Below are positions 1-6,493 of a stretch of DNA of 64,000 bases, piece by piece; position 1 is the first letter of the stretch; every line of letters begins with the position of its first letter. The position numbers and the translations under genes are program-made. The notes beneath the pieces were generated by a model. The model did no database searches, was not told where the DNA came from, and worked only from the letters and a program-made list of their open reading frames with translations. Source of the stretch: a virus; IMG/VR virus record IMGVR_UViG_3300042373_001362, positions 1 through 64,000 of that record. One strand, 5' to 3'.

Positions 1-388
1 GCGAGACACTCTTGCAACCCTGTGGGCAAGTTAGTTGCGATATGAAACTGACCCAGTTAGATGGCCTGAGTTTCTGTGATACCTGCAATCTTCGCATTTT
101 GTAATTTGCTTTTGTAATTTTGAAAATTGAAAATGGGCTGGAAAAGTAAGTTTTTCCGACTTCTTTTTGAAGCTGTTAAGGGCAGAAACTTCTTTCTGCT
201 GGTTGCAATCCCAGAATCACCCCCGTACAATTCTCTGTACCCATCCAGTAGGTATTAAGTTCACCAGAGAAAAGGCTGAACTGCTAACGGCTATCTACTG
301 GGTGGGTTTTTACATTCTCAGTATTTAGTAATCATGAACAGAATGCCGATAATACAGCTAATCATGATGATGACTAATGCGCCTTCCA
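1..388. other. Non-coding left edge with hairpins
   Basis: I see no convincing coding sequence in these 388 bases. There is a perfect 7-bp hairpin at 182-199 (GCAGAAA, loop CTTC, TTTCTGC), and right after it a T-arm-like stretch at 198-214. The surrounding sequence does not fold into a full tRNA cloverleaf. A longer terminator-like structure at 239-311 is listed separately. The rest is AT-rich and unassigned. Confidence 0.5.
239..311 (+). terminator. Long-stem terminator-like hairpin
   Basis: Arms 239-251 and 295-307 pair over 13 positions with one G-U wobble, and a run of T (307-311) follows. Inside the loop a second perfect 6-bp stem (AGTTCA 258-263, TGAACT 277-282) can form. This looks like a rho-independent terminator with an unusually large, structured loop, or the 3' end of a small structured RNA from the left. 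No rightward gene to terminate is visible inside the window. Confidence 0.5.
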
Positions 389-721
389 TTACACCCCCCA
401 CATCTGAGCAAGAGTCGGCCTTATCGGCTTTATCCCTCTTCTTCTCTGTTCAGCAGCTAACTGTCTACTAGTCAATCCGGCCCATACTCCATGCATATCC
501 GCTGCCGGAAACTCAAGTGCATACTCTAAGCACGGTTCCTTAACAGGACAGTTACTGCATATCCTTCTAGCCTCCGCTATATAAGTAATATCCTTATGTT
601 CTTTAGGGAACATTAGATTGGTCAATCCCTTACAAGCAGCGTGTTCAAACCAGTCCTTTCTGCCAATATACAATCCATTTAATGGTTGACTATTATTATT
701 GGTAGATTTTTCTTTGGTCAC
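389..721 (-). CDS. whiB: WhiB-family iron-sulfur transcription factor
   Basis: WhiB proteins are actinobacterial regulators that hold a 4Fe-4S cluster and act with the primary sigma factor. The protein (110 aa from the chosen start) has the four expected cysteines at 30, 55, 58 and 64 (C-x24-C-x2-C-x5-C). It also has the GVWAGLTSRQ turn near the C-terminus and a basic tail (AEQRRRG). I chose the GTG at 721 because AAGAAAGG lies about 9 nt upstream; a longer frame starting at GTG 871 has no support. WhiB genes are common in actinophages, where some block host WhiB function. The gene is transcribed leftward and alone, divergent from the small gene at 821. A palindrome sits on its start codon. 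Confidence 0.93.
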   Translation of the reverse strand: MTKEKSTNNNSQPLNGLYIGRKDWFEHAACKGLTNLMFPKEHKDITYIAEARRICSNCPVKEPCLEYALEFPAADMHGVWAGLTSRQLAAEQRRRGIKPIRPTLAQMWGV

Positions 722-729
722 TATAGTGA
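718..729. promoter_or_regulatory. 12-bp palindrome on the whiB start codon
   Basis: TCACTATAGTGA is a perfect 12-bp palindrome that covers the GTG start codon (719-721) and the spacer between it and the ribosome-binding site. The position would suit an operator or a block to translation, possibly autoregulation. Function is inferred from position and symmetry only. Confidence 0.4.
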
Positions 730-820
730 GCCTTTCTTGATAGGTTTCATTAATTACAGCACACAAAAATAGGCAACCGTGATACCGTTTTAGTAAACTC
801 GAATGTGTAATAATTGCTGT

Positions 821-1066
821 ATGCCAGTTACCTATGGACACCCACAAGACATGCCGTTTAACCAGTCTCACGACATAGACCAGTACACAAAATGGTTTAA
901 TCTCATGAATATGGACTTCGAATTACTGCATATCGGTAATAGCTGGATATGTAACGCTTGGTCACGGGAGAAGAACACGGAACTAGTGAGCAGTTCGGGG
1001 GCTAAGCAGACAATCTCTGAAGCACTACAGCAGTGTTACTCAGACATACGTGCTCTTACTAGGTAA
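821..1066 (+). CDS. Hypothetical small protein
   Basis: I do not recognise this protein. From the ATG at 821 it has 81 residues; an ATG at 803 would add six. The C-terminal half looks like a folded small domain (WICNAW around residues 42-47, then ISEALQQCYSDIRAL). No Shine-Dalgarno sequence precedes either start. An AATAAT box ends 6 nt before the ATG at 821, so a leaderless transcript is possible. It is divergent from whiB, and the 821 start leaves 99 bp between the two start codons. It could be spurious: the evidence is an open frame with protein-like composition and a sensible place in the layout. Confidence 0.4.
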   Translation: MPVTYGHPQDMPFNQSHDIDQYTKWFNLMNMDFELLHIGNSWICNAWSREKNTELVSSSGAKQTISEALQQCYSDIRALTR

Positions 1067-1139
1067 GTTGTTTCTCCCCTATGGGGATTCCTAAGCTTTT
1101 CGAAACTACATGGCACCTTAAAGAAGGCGGCCTTTGTTA

Positions 1140-1778
1140 TTAGGCTTGTTTCTCTAAGGTTTTACGGTATGGGGCTTCCTGGACAAAAGTCTGGAAAGGT
1201 GAACCCGTATAAGGGTCAAACTTAGAAGCGACGGTAAGTGCTTTTGTGCAGATAGACCTAGCTTGGGTCAGTGTTGGACGCTTATTCCCTACCAGAGAGT
1301 ACAAAGCTCCTAAGGCATAGGAAGAACCAGTACCCGTAGAGTAGAGATAATTTGCCTCTGTTGTCCAGCTGTAATCGGACTCAATAATGTAGATTGCGCC
1401 GTTTACTACGACTACTACAGAAGAACCCTGTTCAGCACGATGCTCTTTGGAATCCCCGGAATCTGGAGGAGAATAACCTTGAGAATCAAAGCAAGCTCTT
1501 AAACTTGGGATAAATTTACCCGTAATAAAGGCATCGAGCTTCTTTCCCCTTAGTCCTGGGGTTATAGGAGGAGGTTGGAATACATGGTGCAATATGTTAA
1601 TTGCACGCATTTCGCCAGCCGCACCGAGCAAATATTTTCCATTTGCGGCGATTTTGGACGAGCCATTGCCTAGTGTCGATACCTGATAGGCGCTTCCGTC
1701 GTCGCCAAAGGATGAGATACGAGTATCGCACCCCACCACGGCAAAGCCGTCCCCCTGGATTCCGACGATAGTTGTCAT
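1140..1778 (-). CDS. Proteasome-beta/HslV-like Ntn hydrolase
   Basis: This 212-aa protein resembles proteasome beta-type subunits, proteases that use the N-terminal threonine as nucleophile. It begins MTTIVGI, so removal of Met would expose Thr2. It keeps the acidic and basic pair in CDTR (Asp18, Arg20), a lysine in the SSKIA segment (Lys42) and the late GTGSSYALGAL loop. There is no long propeptide. Its ATG overlaps the stop of the upstream metallophosphoesterase by one base (TAATG), so the two are translationally coupled. Actinobacteria have proteasomes, so it might act on or mimic the host particle, or be a stand-alone peptidase. The substrate is unknown. Family assignment is fairly secure; function is open. 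Confidence 0.8.
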   Translation of the reverse strand: MTTIVGIQGDGFAVVGCDTRISSFGDDGSAYQVSTLGNGSSKIAANGKYLLGAAGEMRAINILHHVFQPPPITPGLRGKKLDAFITGKFIPSLRACFDSQGYSPPDSGDSKEHRAEQGSSVVVVVNGAIYIIESDYSWTTEANYLYSTGTGSSYALGALYSLVGNKRPTLTQARSICTKALTVASKFDPYTGSPFQTFVQEAPYRKTLEKQA

Positions 1779-2968
1779 TATTCCGCTATGTACTCAACTC
1801 CACGGAACATGCACCAGCCGTTGTATATCGGTGCCACTTCATAGGAGAACTTGTGCTTGCCAGTATCTTCGTAGGTAACTACACCAATACCCTGTTGCCA
1901 GTTTTCGTGTCTTGTGAGCGGGCGACCATCGAGGTCTACACCACCACGGGTTGAAGGGATAGCCCCATCTATACGGCAAAGGCATCCTGGGGACGCAGCC
2001 ATAATAGTGCGAGCACCGTCAAAGTCTTCACGGGTCTTGAATGCTGTCTCGATACGGTGAATATGGCCGTAAATGACAGAATGCTTCTCGTTATTTAGAT
2101 ATACATGGGCAGTTGAGCCGGAAGACTTAACGCGGTCTCCGTGAATAATGCGCAATTTCTTATTTATCCACAGGTCTGCTGCCGGATATCCTGGCTTATA
2201 CTCAATTCCATAATCGTCCATTCGGCACAGATAAGGAACAGACAGCACGGGCCATGAGTCTGGGGTGTTGCCTTTTCTGAGTCCATATGCCGCTCCGGCA
2301 TTCTGGACAAGATACTTAGGCATTCTTTCCTCATGGTTTCCTGCCAACCATACGATTCTGGCATGGGGAGCAGCCGACCGCATTTGAGCGCAAAACATTG
2401 CGGCCCTATCAATAGAAGCCTGGGTGGTCTGGGCATATGCTGGGTAGGTAACGTACTTACCCATCTCTGGAAGGTCAAGATTGTCTCCAACACAGGCAAT
2501 TAGCTCTGGTTGAAGCTTCTTTATCATTGCCAGCACGATGTCTAGGGCCTTGTCATCATGTGATGGCTCTAGTTCGCCTTCCTTATTACGGAAGAAACCT
2601 ATCTGTATATCAGGCACCACAACGCAGGTTTTGAAGGTGGTTGGGGCTTTCGGTTTTGTCGTTGTCTTTTGTAGTTGTATTGGCTTGCTTTGCTGGACAA
2701 TTGGCCACTCTGGGCCGGTATCCCACTTGGGTGAAAACTGAATAGCGACCCTGCTTGAATCTCTTGTTTCTAAAGGATTGTCTGGGTTCTGAGTAGAAGA
2801 CTGATTAATTGAGATTTTTTTGATTTCTCCTACATCGTCTAAGCTGATATCCTTAAGACGGAGCATCTCTGCAATTGAGTCAAGAACCTTTTTGTTTTGC
2901 TCAGACTGCTTTTTGTCCTTCGTAATAGAACTAAGGGCTGAAGATAGTGGTTGTTTTTTAGCGGTCAT
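1778..2968 (-). CDS. Calcineurin-like metallophosphoesterase
   Basis: The 396-aa protein has an approximately 110-residue polar N-terminal extension and then the metal-binding motifs of the family in order: D120-x-Q, His137, GDNLD (161-165), GNHE (210-213), HGD (276-278) and GHIH (301-304). Enzymes of this fold hydrolyse phosphodiesters or phosphomonoesters with two metal ions; the substrate cannot be told from sequence. It is the middle gene of a leftward three-gene operon and shares single-base stop/start overlaps with both neighbours. The N-terminal extension has no recognisable domain. A nuclease, cyclic-nucleotide or protein-phosphatase role is equally possible. Confidence 0.9.
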   Translation of the reverse strand: MTAKKQPLSSALSSITKDKKQSEQNKKVLDSIAEMLRLKDISLDDVGEIKKISINQSSTQNPDNPLETRDSSRVAIQFSPKWDTGPEWPIVQQSKPIQLQKTTTKPKAPTTFKTCVVVPDIQIGFFRNKEGELEPSHDDKALDIVLAMIKKLQPELIACVGDNLDLPEMGKYVTYPAYAQTTQASIDRAAMFCAQMRSAAPHARIVWLAGNHEERMPKYLVQNAGAAYGLRKGNTPDSWPVLSVPYLCRMDDYGIEYKPGYPAADLWINKKLRIIHGDRVKSSGSTAHVYLNNEKHSVIYGHIHRIETAFKTREDFDGARTIMAASPGCLCRIDGAIPSTRGGVDLDGRPLTRHENWQQGIGVVTYEDTGKHKFSYEVAPIYNGWCMFRGVEYIAE

Positions 2969-3252
2969 TATTTGCCCTCATTCTTTGCTAGACATGAATC
3001 GATTGTTTCTCGGATGCAGCAGTTAAAAGAAGGGTCTTTGAAACACGCTCTTTTTGTTCCTACAACATCTCTTCCGATAGAGTGACCATCAGCACATAGT
3101 GCTCTTGTGATGTCCATTGTTGATGCTTCACTAGCCATAGCTACTATTAGTGCATCTTTTGTTTCACTATCTAAAGAGTTTGTTATTGAGCCAAACTTGC
3201 ATATCTTTTTGCTTTCGCCACTGGCTACAGCTTTTAACGCATCTTTTAACAC
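2968..3252 (-). CDS. Small helical protein, possible HTH
   Basis: This 94-aa protein opens the leftward operon with the phosphoesterase and the Ntn hydrolase. A segment around residues 43-70 (STMDITRALCADGHSIGR and onward) has the spacing of a helix-turn-helix. Five cysteines occur, but not in a clear zinc-binding pattern. The start is a GTG preceded by GGAGG four bases away, a strong ribosome-binding site. Its TAA overlaps the next ATG by one base. I do not recognise the family; a DNA-binding role is only a guess. Confidence 0.7.
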   Translation of the reverse strand: MLKDALKAVASGESKKICKFGSITNSLDSETKDALIVAMASEASTMDITRALCADGHSIGRDVVGTKRACFKDPSFNCCIRETIDSCLAKNEGK

Positions 3253-3303
3253 GTTTCCTCCACGGCAATAACGACACCTACGGCATCACTTCTGTCAACA
3301 TGA

Positions 3304-3336
3304 ATACTACACTATTGCCACAGGGTGATGTAGTAT
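3304..3336 (+). promoter_or_regulatory. Inverted repeat overlapping a leaderless promoter
   Basis: ATACTACA (3304-3311) and TGTAGTAT (3329-3336) are perfect 8-bp inverted repeats 17 bp apart, in the gap between divergent genes. The right half contains TAGTAT (3331-3336), a -10-like box that ends 6 nt before the ATG at 3343. This would give a leaderless transcript. The mirror half could serve as a -10 for the leftward operon. A short open frame (ATG at 3335, stop TGA overlapping the next ATG) also fits here. The repeat is a plausible operator for the adjacent winged-helix protein. Confidence 0.45.
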
Positions 3337-3342
3337 GAGCGC

Positions 3343-3798
3343 ATGAAGGTCGACAAATCTGCAGAAGTAAAGAGGGCCCTAGAGGAAGCGCTGAGTTCTT
3401 CTGTATCTAGCGACTCCGGTGACATCGTTGATGCTGTTCTTAAAACACTTGACAAACAGAAGGTTTTCAGGTATCACAACGAAAATTCAATAAATCTCAT
3501 ATCTACGTCCGGGCGAGTGTTGATTGCCTTGATGGAAGACCCGACAATGACTCAGCGTGCTCTTTCTGTTTATTTAGATTTAAGCGAAACAATGATTGAC
3601 AAAACGGTCAAATTGCTCATACAAAATAAGCTCATTACAAAGACAAAAACACAACGACAAAATATTTACAAAGTAAATTTAGAAGAAGTGAAAAAACACC
3701 CTGATATACAGCACCTAAAAGAAGCTATAGCAGGAATATTCGATGCAAAAACTATGCCGAATAAGAATAAAAACGGGTTTGAAGAGTCTGTTTTCTAA
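3343..3798 (+). CDS. Winged-helix transcriptional regulator (MarR/ArsR-like)
   Basis: The 151-aa protein has a central winged helix-turn-helix at about residues 50-110. SGRVLIALMEDPTMTQRALS leads into a recognition-helix region (SETMIDKTVKLLIQNKL), and a basic wing follows (TKTKTQRQNIYKVN). The N-terminus is helical and may dimerise; the C-terminus is charged. No Shine-Dalgarno precedes the ATG, but a TAGTAT box ends 6 nt upstream, which suits a leaderless mRNA. It lies divergent from the phosphoesterase operon across an inverted repeat that it may bind. The exact subfamily is uncertain. Confidence 0.75.
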   Translation: MKVDKSAEVKRALEEALSSSVSSDSGDIVDAVLKTLDKQKVFRYHNENSINLISTSGRVLIALMEDPTMTQRALSVYLDLSETMIDKTVKLLIQNKLITKTKTQRQNIYKVNLEEVKKHPDIQHLKEAIAGIFDAKTMPNKNKNGFEESVF

Positions 3799-3811
3799 GT
3801 AAACTGTCGTT

Positions 3812-4105
3812 ATGAAAATTCGTGACGACCTAAGTGTCATCTTCAAAGAGAACTCGTGCTCTCATTATGTGTTGAAGTACGTAAAGTTCAAGGGTGGCAA
3901 AGCAGACGTAACAGAGTCTTCATCACTGTTTAAAGGAAAAGTACAGGATAAGAACAAGGCTAGGAAATCTGCCCAGGTTCTAGTGAAGGATGGATGCCTT
4001 CTTTGTATATCAGGTGATACCCATCAAATAACCGCAAAAGGTTTAGACGTTATTATGTCTATTGGTCGGAGGAACTCTCACCTAAAGCCAGACCCCCGAG
4101 ACTGA
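3812..4105 (+). CDS. Small protein, possible winged helix
   Basis: The 97-aa protein follows the winged-helix regulator by 13 bp. Its second half (KARKSAQVLVKDGCLL, then THQITAKGLDVI) has the helix-plus-beta-hairpin pattern common at the end of winged-helix domains, so it may be a second DNA-binding protein. No ribosome-binding site is visible, but TAAACT (3800-3805) ends exactly 6 nt before the ATG, again compatible with leaderless expression. The last 47 bp overlap the 3' end of the convergent gene at 4059-4412. Confidence 0.6.
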   Translation: MKIRDDLSVIFKENSCSHYVLKYVKFKGGKADVTESSSLFKGKVQDKNKARKSAQVLVKDGCLLCISGDTHQITAKGLDVIMSIGRRNSHLKPDPRD

Positions 4106-4412
4106 CTAGCCAAGCGCTAAACACTTCGTCAGCTATTGGCATGAACCATACTTGACAGGATTCAATGTCTCTAGGATTTCCAGATAGCGTCCAGCATATA
4201 TCCAAAGATTTATCTGCATAACAGGAGCCAACATTGCATTCCATGCCAAACCTGTTGGCAAACCATTTGACCGCACACCCATAGTCTTCCACGAAACATG
4301 CGCCCTCGTTACCGTGAGGACAGTAAACAGATTCTATTTCTATTTCGGATTTAACGATTTTAAGAATTAGCTTGTGACCATCGTTGTGCCACATCATCTC
4401 GTCGATTGCCAT
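4059..4412 (-). CDS. Cysteine-rich hypothetical protein
   Basis: This 117-aa protein has seven cysteines (in CPHGNEGAC, DYGCAV, MECNVGSC, DICW and ESCQ contexts) and many aromatic residues, suggesting a compact, perhaps metal-binding fold. I do not recognise the family. The ATG is preceded by GAGAG. It is a monocistronic leftward gene whose end overlaps the rightward gene before it. Two terminators separate its promoter side from the lysis operon. Confidence 0.65.
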   Translation of the reverse strand: MAIDEMMWHNDGHKLILKIVKSEIEIESVYCPHGNEGACFVEDYGCAVKWFANRFGMECNVGSCYADKSLDICWTLSGNPRDIESCQVWFMPIADEVFSAWLVSLGGLALGESSSDQ

Positions 4413-4438
4413 CTATAACTCTCGTTTGGATAAATTTG

Positions 4439-4477
4439 AAAAAATTAGCTCAGCTCTTAACAGCAGCACTGAGCTAA
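4439..4477 (-). terminator. Leftward terminator after lysis operon
   Basis: TTAGCTCAG (4445-4453) and CTGAGCTAA (4469-4477) are perfect 9-bp inverted repeats with a 15-nt loop. On the minus strand they are followed by six T (4444-4439). This is a textbook rho-independent terminator for leftward transcription from the lysis genes. Confidence 0.85.
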
Positions 4478-4487
4478 CTACAAAATA

Positions 4488-4532
4488 GCACTACACCTAG
4501 GCTCTCAGGCGCTAGGTGTAGGTGCTTTTTTT
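4488..4532 (+). terminator. Terminator overlapping the end of a holin gene
   Basis: GCAC plus TACACCTAG (4488-4500) pairs with CTAGGTGTA plus GTGC (4512-4525), a 13-bp stem with one bulged base. Seven T follow on the plus strand. It would stop rightward transcription from the 3343-4105 genes. The right arm encodes the last residues (APTPSA) of the leftward holin-like protein, so coding and terminator functions overlap. Confidence 0.8.
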
Positions 4533-4810
4533 CTAGGTGTTTTCTGTGCTGTTTCAGAGTCTGCAACTGCTCCTTTTTTGTCGAATCTAGAAAACACTGT
4601 GTTTATTTCACTGACAGTAAGTTTTCCGTCATCAAGGAATGCACGGGAGAGGCCCTCGATAACAGTGGCAACTCCTGCTATACCAGCCATCATTATGGCT
4701 TTAGTCATGCTGACGCCAGCGATTGCGCCAGCACCTACAACTCCGAGACCGGAGGCTGCAAATGTTGCAAATATTCGAAGAAGAACGTTAAGAAACAGTT
4801 CTTTCTTCAT
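4505..4810 (-). CDS. Holin-like membrane protein
   Basis: The 101-aa protein has two hydrophobic segments (about residues 15-33 and 36-55) that are rich in Gly and Ala, a short charged stretch (FLDDGKLTVSEIN) and a basic C-terminal tail with KKAPTPSA. This layout fits actinophage holins, which form the membrane lesion that lets the endolysin reach the wall. It is last in the leftward lysis operon and overlaps its upstream neighbour by one base (TAATG). Its C-terminal codons form one arm of the rightward terminator. A second candidate holin is encoded at 5598-5846, so the two may form a pair. Confidence 0.75.
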   Translation of the reverse strand: MKKELFLNVLLRIFATFAASGLGVVGAGAIAGVSMTKAIMMAGIAGVATVIEGLSRAFLDDGKLTVSEINTVFSRFDKKGAVADSETAQKTPRKKAPTPSA

Positions 4811-5058
4811 TACGACTCAGGTGTCTCTTCGGCCTTCTCTGCTTCAGGTTCTGCGACAACTTCTGCTTCTGCAGGTGCTTCTTCTACCTTTGGCTCTTCG
4901 GCAACTGGCTCTTCAGCTTTCACTTCTTCGACAACTGGGGCCTCTTCCTGCTTCTTCTTCTTTGCAGGCTTTTCTTTGATTTCAACAGGCTGAGAGACAG
5001 GAGCTACTGCTTCTGCTGCCTTCTTTGCTGCTCTTTCTTCGGGGGTAAGTTTTCTCAC
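4810..5058 (-). CDS. Acidic low-complexity protein (lysis operon)
   Basis: This 82-aa protein has a basic N-terminal half (ERAAKKAAE, KPAKKKK) and an acidic tail made of Glu, Ala, Val and Pro (EEPVAEEPKVEEAP and similar). It is probably disordered. The start is a GTG whose last bases overlap the stop of the preceding gene (GTGA); AGGAAATACT upstream is the ribosome-binding site. No family is recognisable. It sits between the holin-like gene and another acidic protein of similar style. Confidence 0.65.
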   Translation of the reverse strand: MRKLTPEERAAKKAAEAVAPVSQPVEIKEKPAKKKKQEEAPVVEEVKAEEPVAEEPKVEEAPAEAEVVAEPEAEKAEETPES

Positions 5059-5351
5059 AGTATTTCCTCGTCTTCGTGTGTGGTTTCTTTTACTTCTTCT
5101 GGCTGAATTGCCTTGTTTTCAAGAACAGGAGGGAAAGATTCTTTCACTGGTTCAGGCTGAACTTCTGGCTGTACTGGCGCTTCGACCTCTACTTCAGCTT
5201 CTACTTCAGCCTTTTTCTTGGACTTTGCTTTTGATTGCTCTTTTTCTTCCTCGAGCGAATCATTTTTTTCAGCAACAAAAGAAGGGGTAACGCCCTTGTT
5301 TTTTTTCACCAGTTGAGCCTGGCGTGCCCTGTAAATTGGACTATCGTTCAT
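5055..5351 (-). CDS. Low-complexity charged protein (lysis operon)
   Basis: The 98-aa product starts at the ATG at 5351 (MNDSPIYRARQ). A strong AGGAG lies about 10 nt upstream, inside the previous gene, which it overlaps by 11 bp. A longer in-frame start at 5402 would overlap that gene by 62 bp and lacks such a site. The protein is rich in Lys and Glu, with a VEAEVEVEAPVQPEVQPEPV tract; it is probably disordered. Function is unknown. Its composition matches the next gene, suggesting a shared origin or joint role. Confidence 0.65.
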   Translation of the reverse strand: MNDSPIYRARQAQLVKKNKGVTPSFVAEKNDSLEEEKEQSKAKSKKKAEVEAEVEVEAPVQPEVQPEPVKESFPPVLENKAIQPEEVKETTHEDEEIL

Positions 5352-5598
5352 CTTTTTCTTCTCCTGAATCTGTTTGGACCATTTTAAACGATTGTTCAGC
5401 ACATCTGATTGAACAAAAGCTTTCTTCTCCTCTAATCCTTATCATTCCTCGGACGGACTGCCTTGAGCAGTACGAACAGACGGAAGGGGAGTTCTTGGTT
5501 CCAAAAACTTTGAACAGTGTTCCATAGATAGAGGGGTCGAGAATCTGTTGGACCTTAGACTGGCCCGCTACTGGTTTTGCTGGTTTCTTGCCTGCCAT
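5341..5598 (-). CDS. Small zinc-ribbon protein
   Basis: The 85-aa protein contains two cysteine pairs, VCSYCSRQ (41 and 44) and FCSIRCAEQ (62 and 66). They are separated by a short beta-like segment with RGMIRIRG, the pattern of a treble-clef or zinc-ribbon knuckle. Tails are basic at the start and acidic at the end. It overlaps the upstream holin-like gene by one base (TAATG). It has no recognised role in lysis and may simply travel with the operon. Confidence 0.7.
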   Translation of the reverse strand: MAGKKPAKPVAGQSKVQQILDPSIYGTLFKVFGTKNSPSVCSYCSRQSVRGMIRIRGEESFCSIRCAEQSFKMVQTDSGEEKDER

Positions 5599-5846
5599 TA
5601 GAGGTCTCCTTTTGCATGGTCACGAATGTGCTCGTCAATTTTTGCTTCTGTACGCTCTACGCCTTTTTCAACTCTGTCAATTGATATTCCAAGAGTTTTG
5701 CCCATTGTGTCGATTTTGTCCACGACAAAGTTATGGTCAGCCTTGTTTTCTTCCCAGCGGCTTTTGTCTGAACGTCTTCCGTGCTCCATAAAGCCAACAA
5801 TGACCATTCCAATCATGCTGATTAAAGCAATGATTATCTCGTTCAT
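5598..5846 (-). CDS. Membrane protein with coiled coil, holin-like
   Basis: The 82-aa protein has one N-terminal transmembrane helix (about residues 3-20, IIIALISMIGMVIVGFM) followed by a charged helical region with heptad-like spacing (FVVDKIDTMGKTLGISIDRV). Single-span proteins of this type accompany endolysins in many actinophages and are annotated as holins or holin partners. It directly follows the endolysin gene with a one-base overlap, supporting a role in lysis. Confidence 0.7.
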   Translation of the reverse strand: MNEIIIALISMIGMVIVGFMEHGRRSDKSRWEENKADHNFVVDKIDTMGKTLGISIDRVEKGVERTEAKIDEHIRDHAKGDL

Positions 5847-6379
5847 TATGCAGCGCCAGGCTTAGGAATGGACCTCCACGCTGCTTCCATTTTTGCAGCG
5901 TCTTTTGCAAATTCAGGCTCGAGTTCTATGTGTATCCACTTCCCTCCGAATGAGCCAGCATTATCTTTTTCGTTATAAATTTTCACCCCTGCAGCGCCCT
6001 CGCCGCGCGAGCACCTGAAACCGCGACCGAAGCCGGGCTTCTTGTCTGTTGCGTTTGCATCGAATGCGTAGTCGTGAATTTCCACAATGCCAAGAGCTTC
6101 TGCGTTTGCAAGGAACCAATCCCACATTGCTACGCCGATTTTGCGGTCTGTGTAGCCGATGTCTGCTGCTGCGCCAGTTGCATGGACGCTCAGAAACTTC
6201 TCCATGCCTGGGTCGCCAATTTTCTTGCCAGCAGTCTTCGAATTTCTCATCAATCGATTGGAATAGATTCCCATGTTCGTCGTTTTCCATCTTCTGGAAC
6301 AAGCATTAACAAACCAGACAGTTCCGTCTCCAGCCTTTTTTCCGTCAAAAGCGGGGAAATATGGGTACTTTCTTGTCAT
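5846..6379 (-). CDS. Endolysin, peptidase M15 (VanY-like)
   Basis: This 177-aa protein carries the zinc peptidase signature of the M15 family, S-x-H-x2-G-x-A-x-D (Ser64, His66, Gly69, Ala71, Asp73), and the closing WIHIELE (His150, Glu152). Such enzymes cut peptide bonds in peptidoglycan stems or cross-bridges. No signal peptide or separate wall-binding domain is seen, so export should depend on a holin. It is first in the leftward lysis operon, with GGAGG upstream of the ATG and a TATAAT box about 63 bp before the start. A second M15-like domain sits in the tape measure protein. Confidence 0.88.
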   Translation of the reverse strand: MTRKYPYFPAFDGKKAGDGTVWFVNACSRRWKTTNMGIYSNRLMRNSKTAGKKIGDPGMEKFLSVHATGAAADIGYTDRKIGVAMWDWFLANAEALGIVEIHDYAFDANATDKKPGFGRGFRCSRGEGAAGVKIYNEKDNAGSFGGKWIHIELEPEFAKDAAKMEAAWRSIPKPGAA

Positions 6380-6441
6380 TTTGGTCCTCCATAAATAGGT
6401 TGTGGGGCGTGCAAAACTATGGCAAGTTAAAACACACCAAT

Positions 6442-6464
6442 ATTATACCTCATCAAAAATGATG
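6442..6464 (-). promoter_or_regulatory. Promoter of the lysis operon with dyad
   Basis: Read leftward, a perfect TATAAT (6447-6442) lies about 63 bp before the endolysin start. CATCA and TGATG (6451-6455, 6460-6464) form a dyad right behind it, overlapping the -10/-35 spacer, and may bind a regulator. No good -35 box is visible. The 114-bp gap (6380-6493) holds nothing else recognisable. Confidence 0.5.
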
Positions 6465-6493
6465 GGTAATAAAGGAGCTATGCGGCAGTTGGT

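Noticed and set aside
182-214. tRNA-like T-arm after a 7-bp hairpin
   Set aside because: The hairpin loop is too short for an anticodon loop and no acceptor or D arm can be formed around it.
722-871. Extended N-terminus of WhiB from GTG 871
   Set aside because: It would overlap the divergent small gene and lacks WhiB-like sequence; the GTG at 721 has a good ribosome-binding site.
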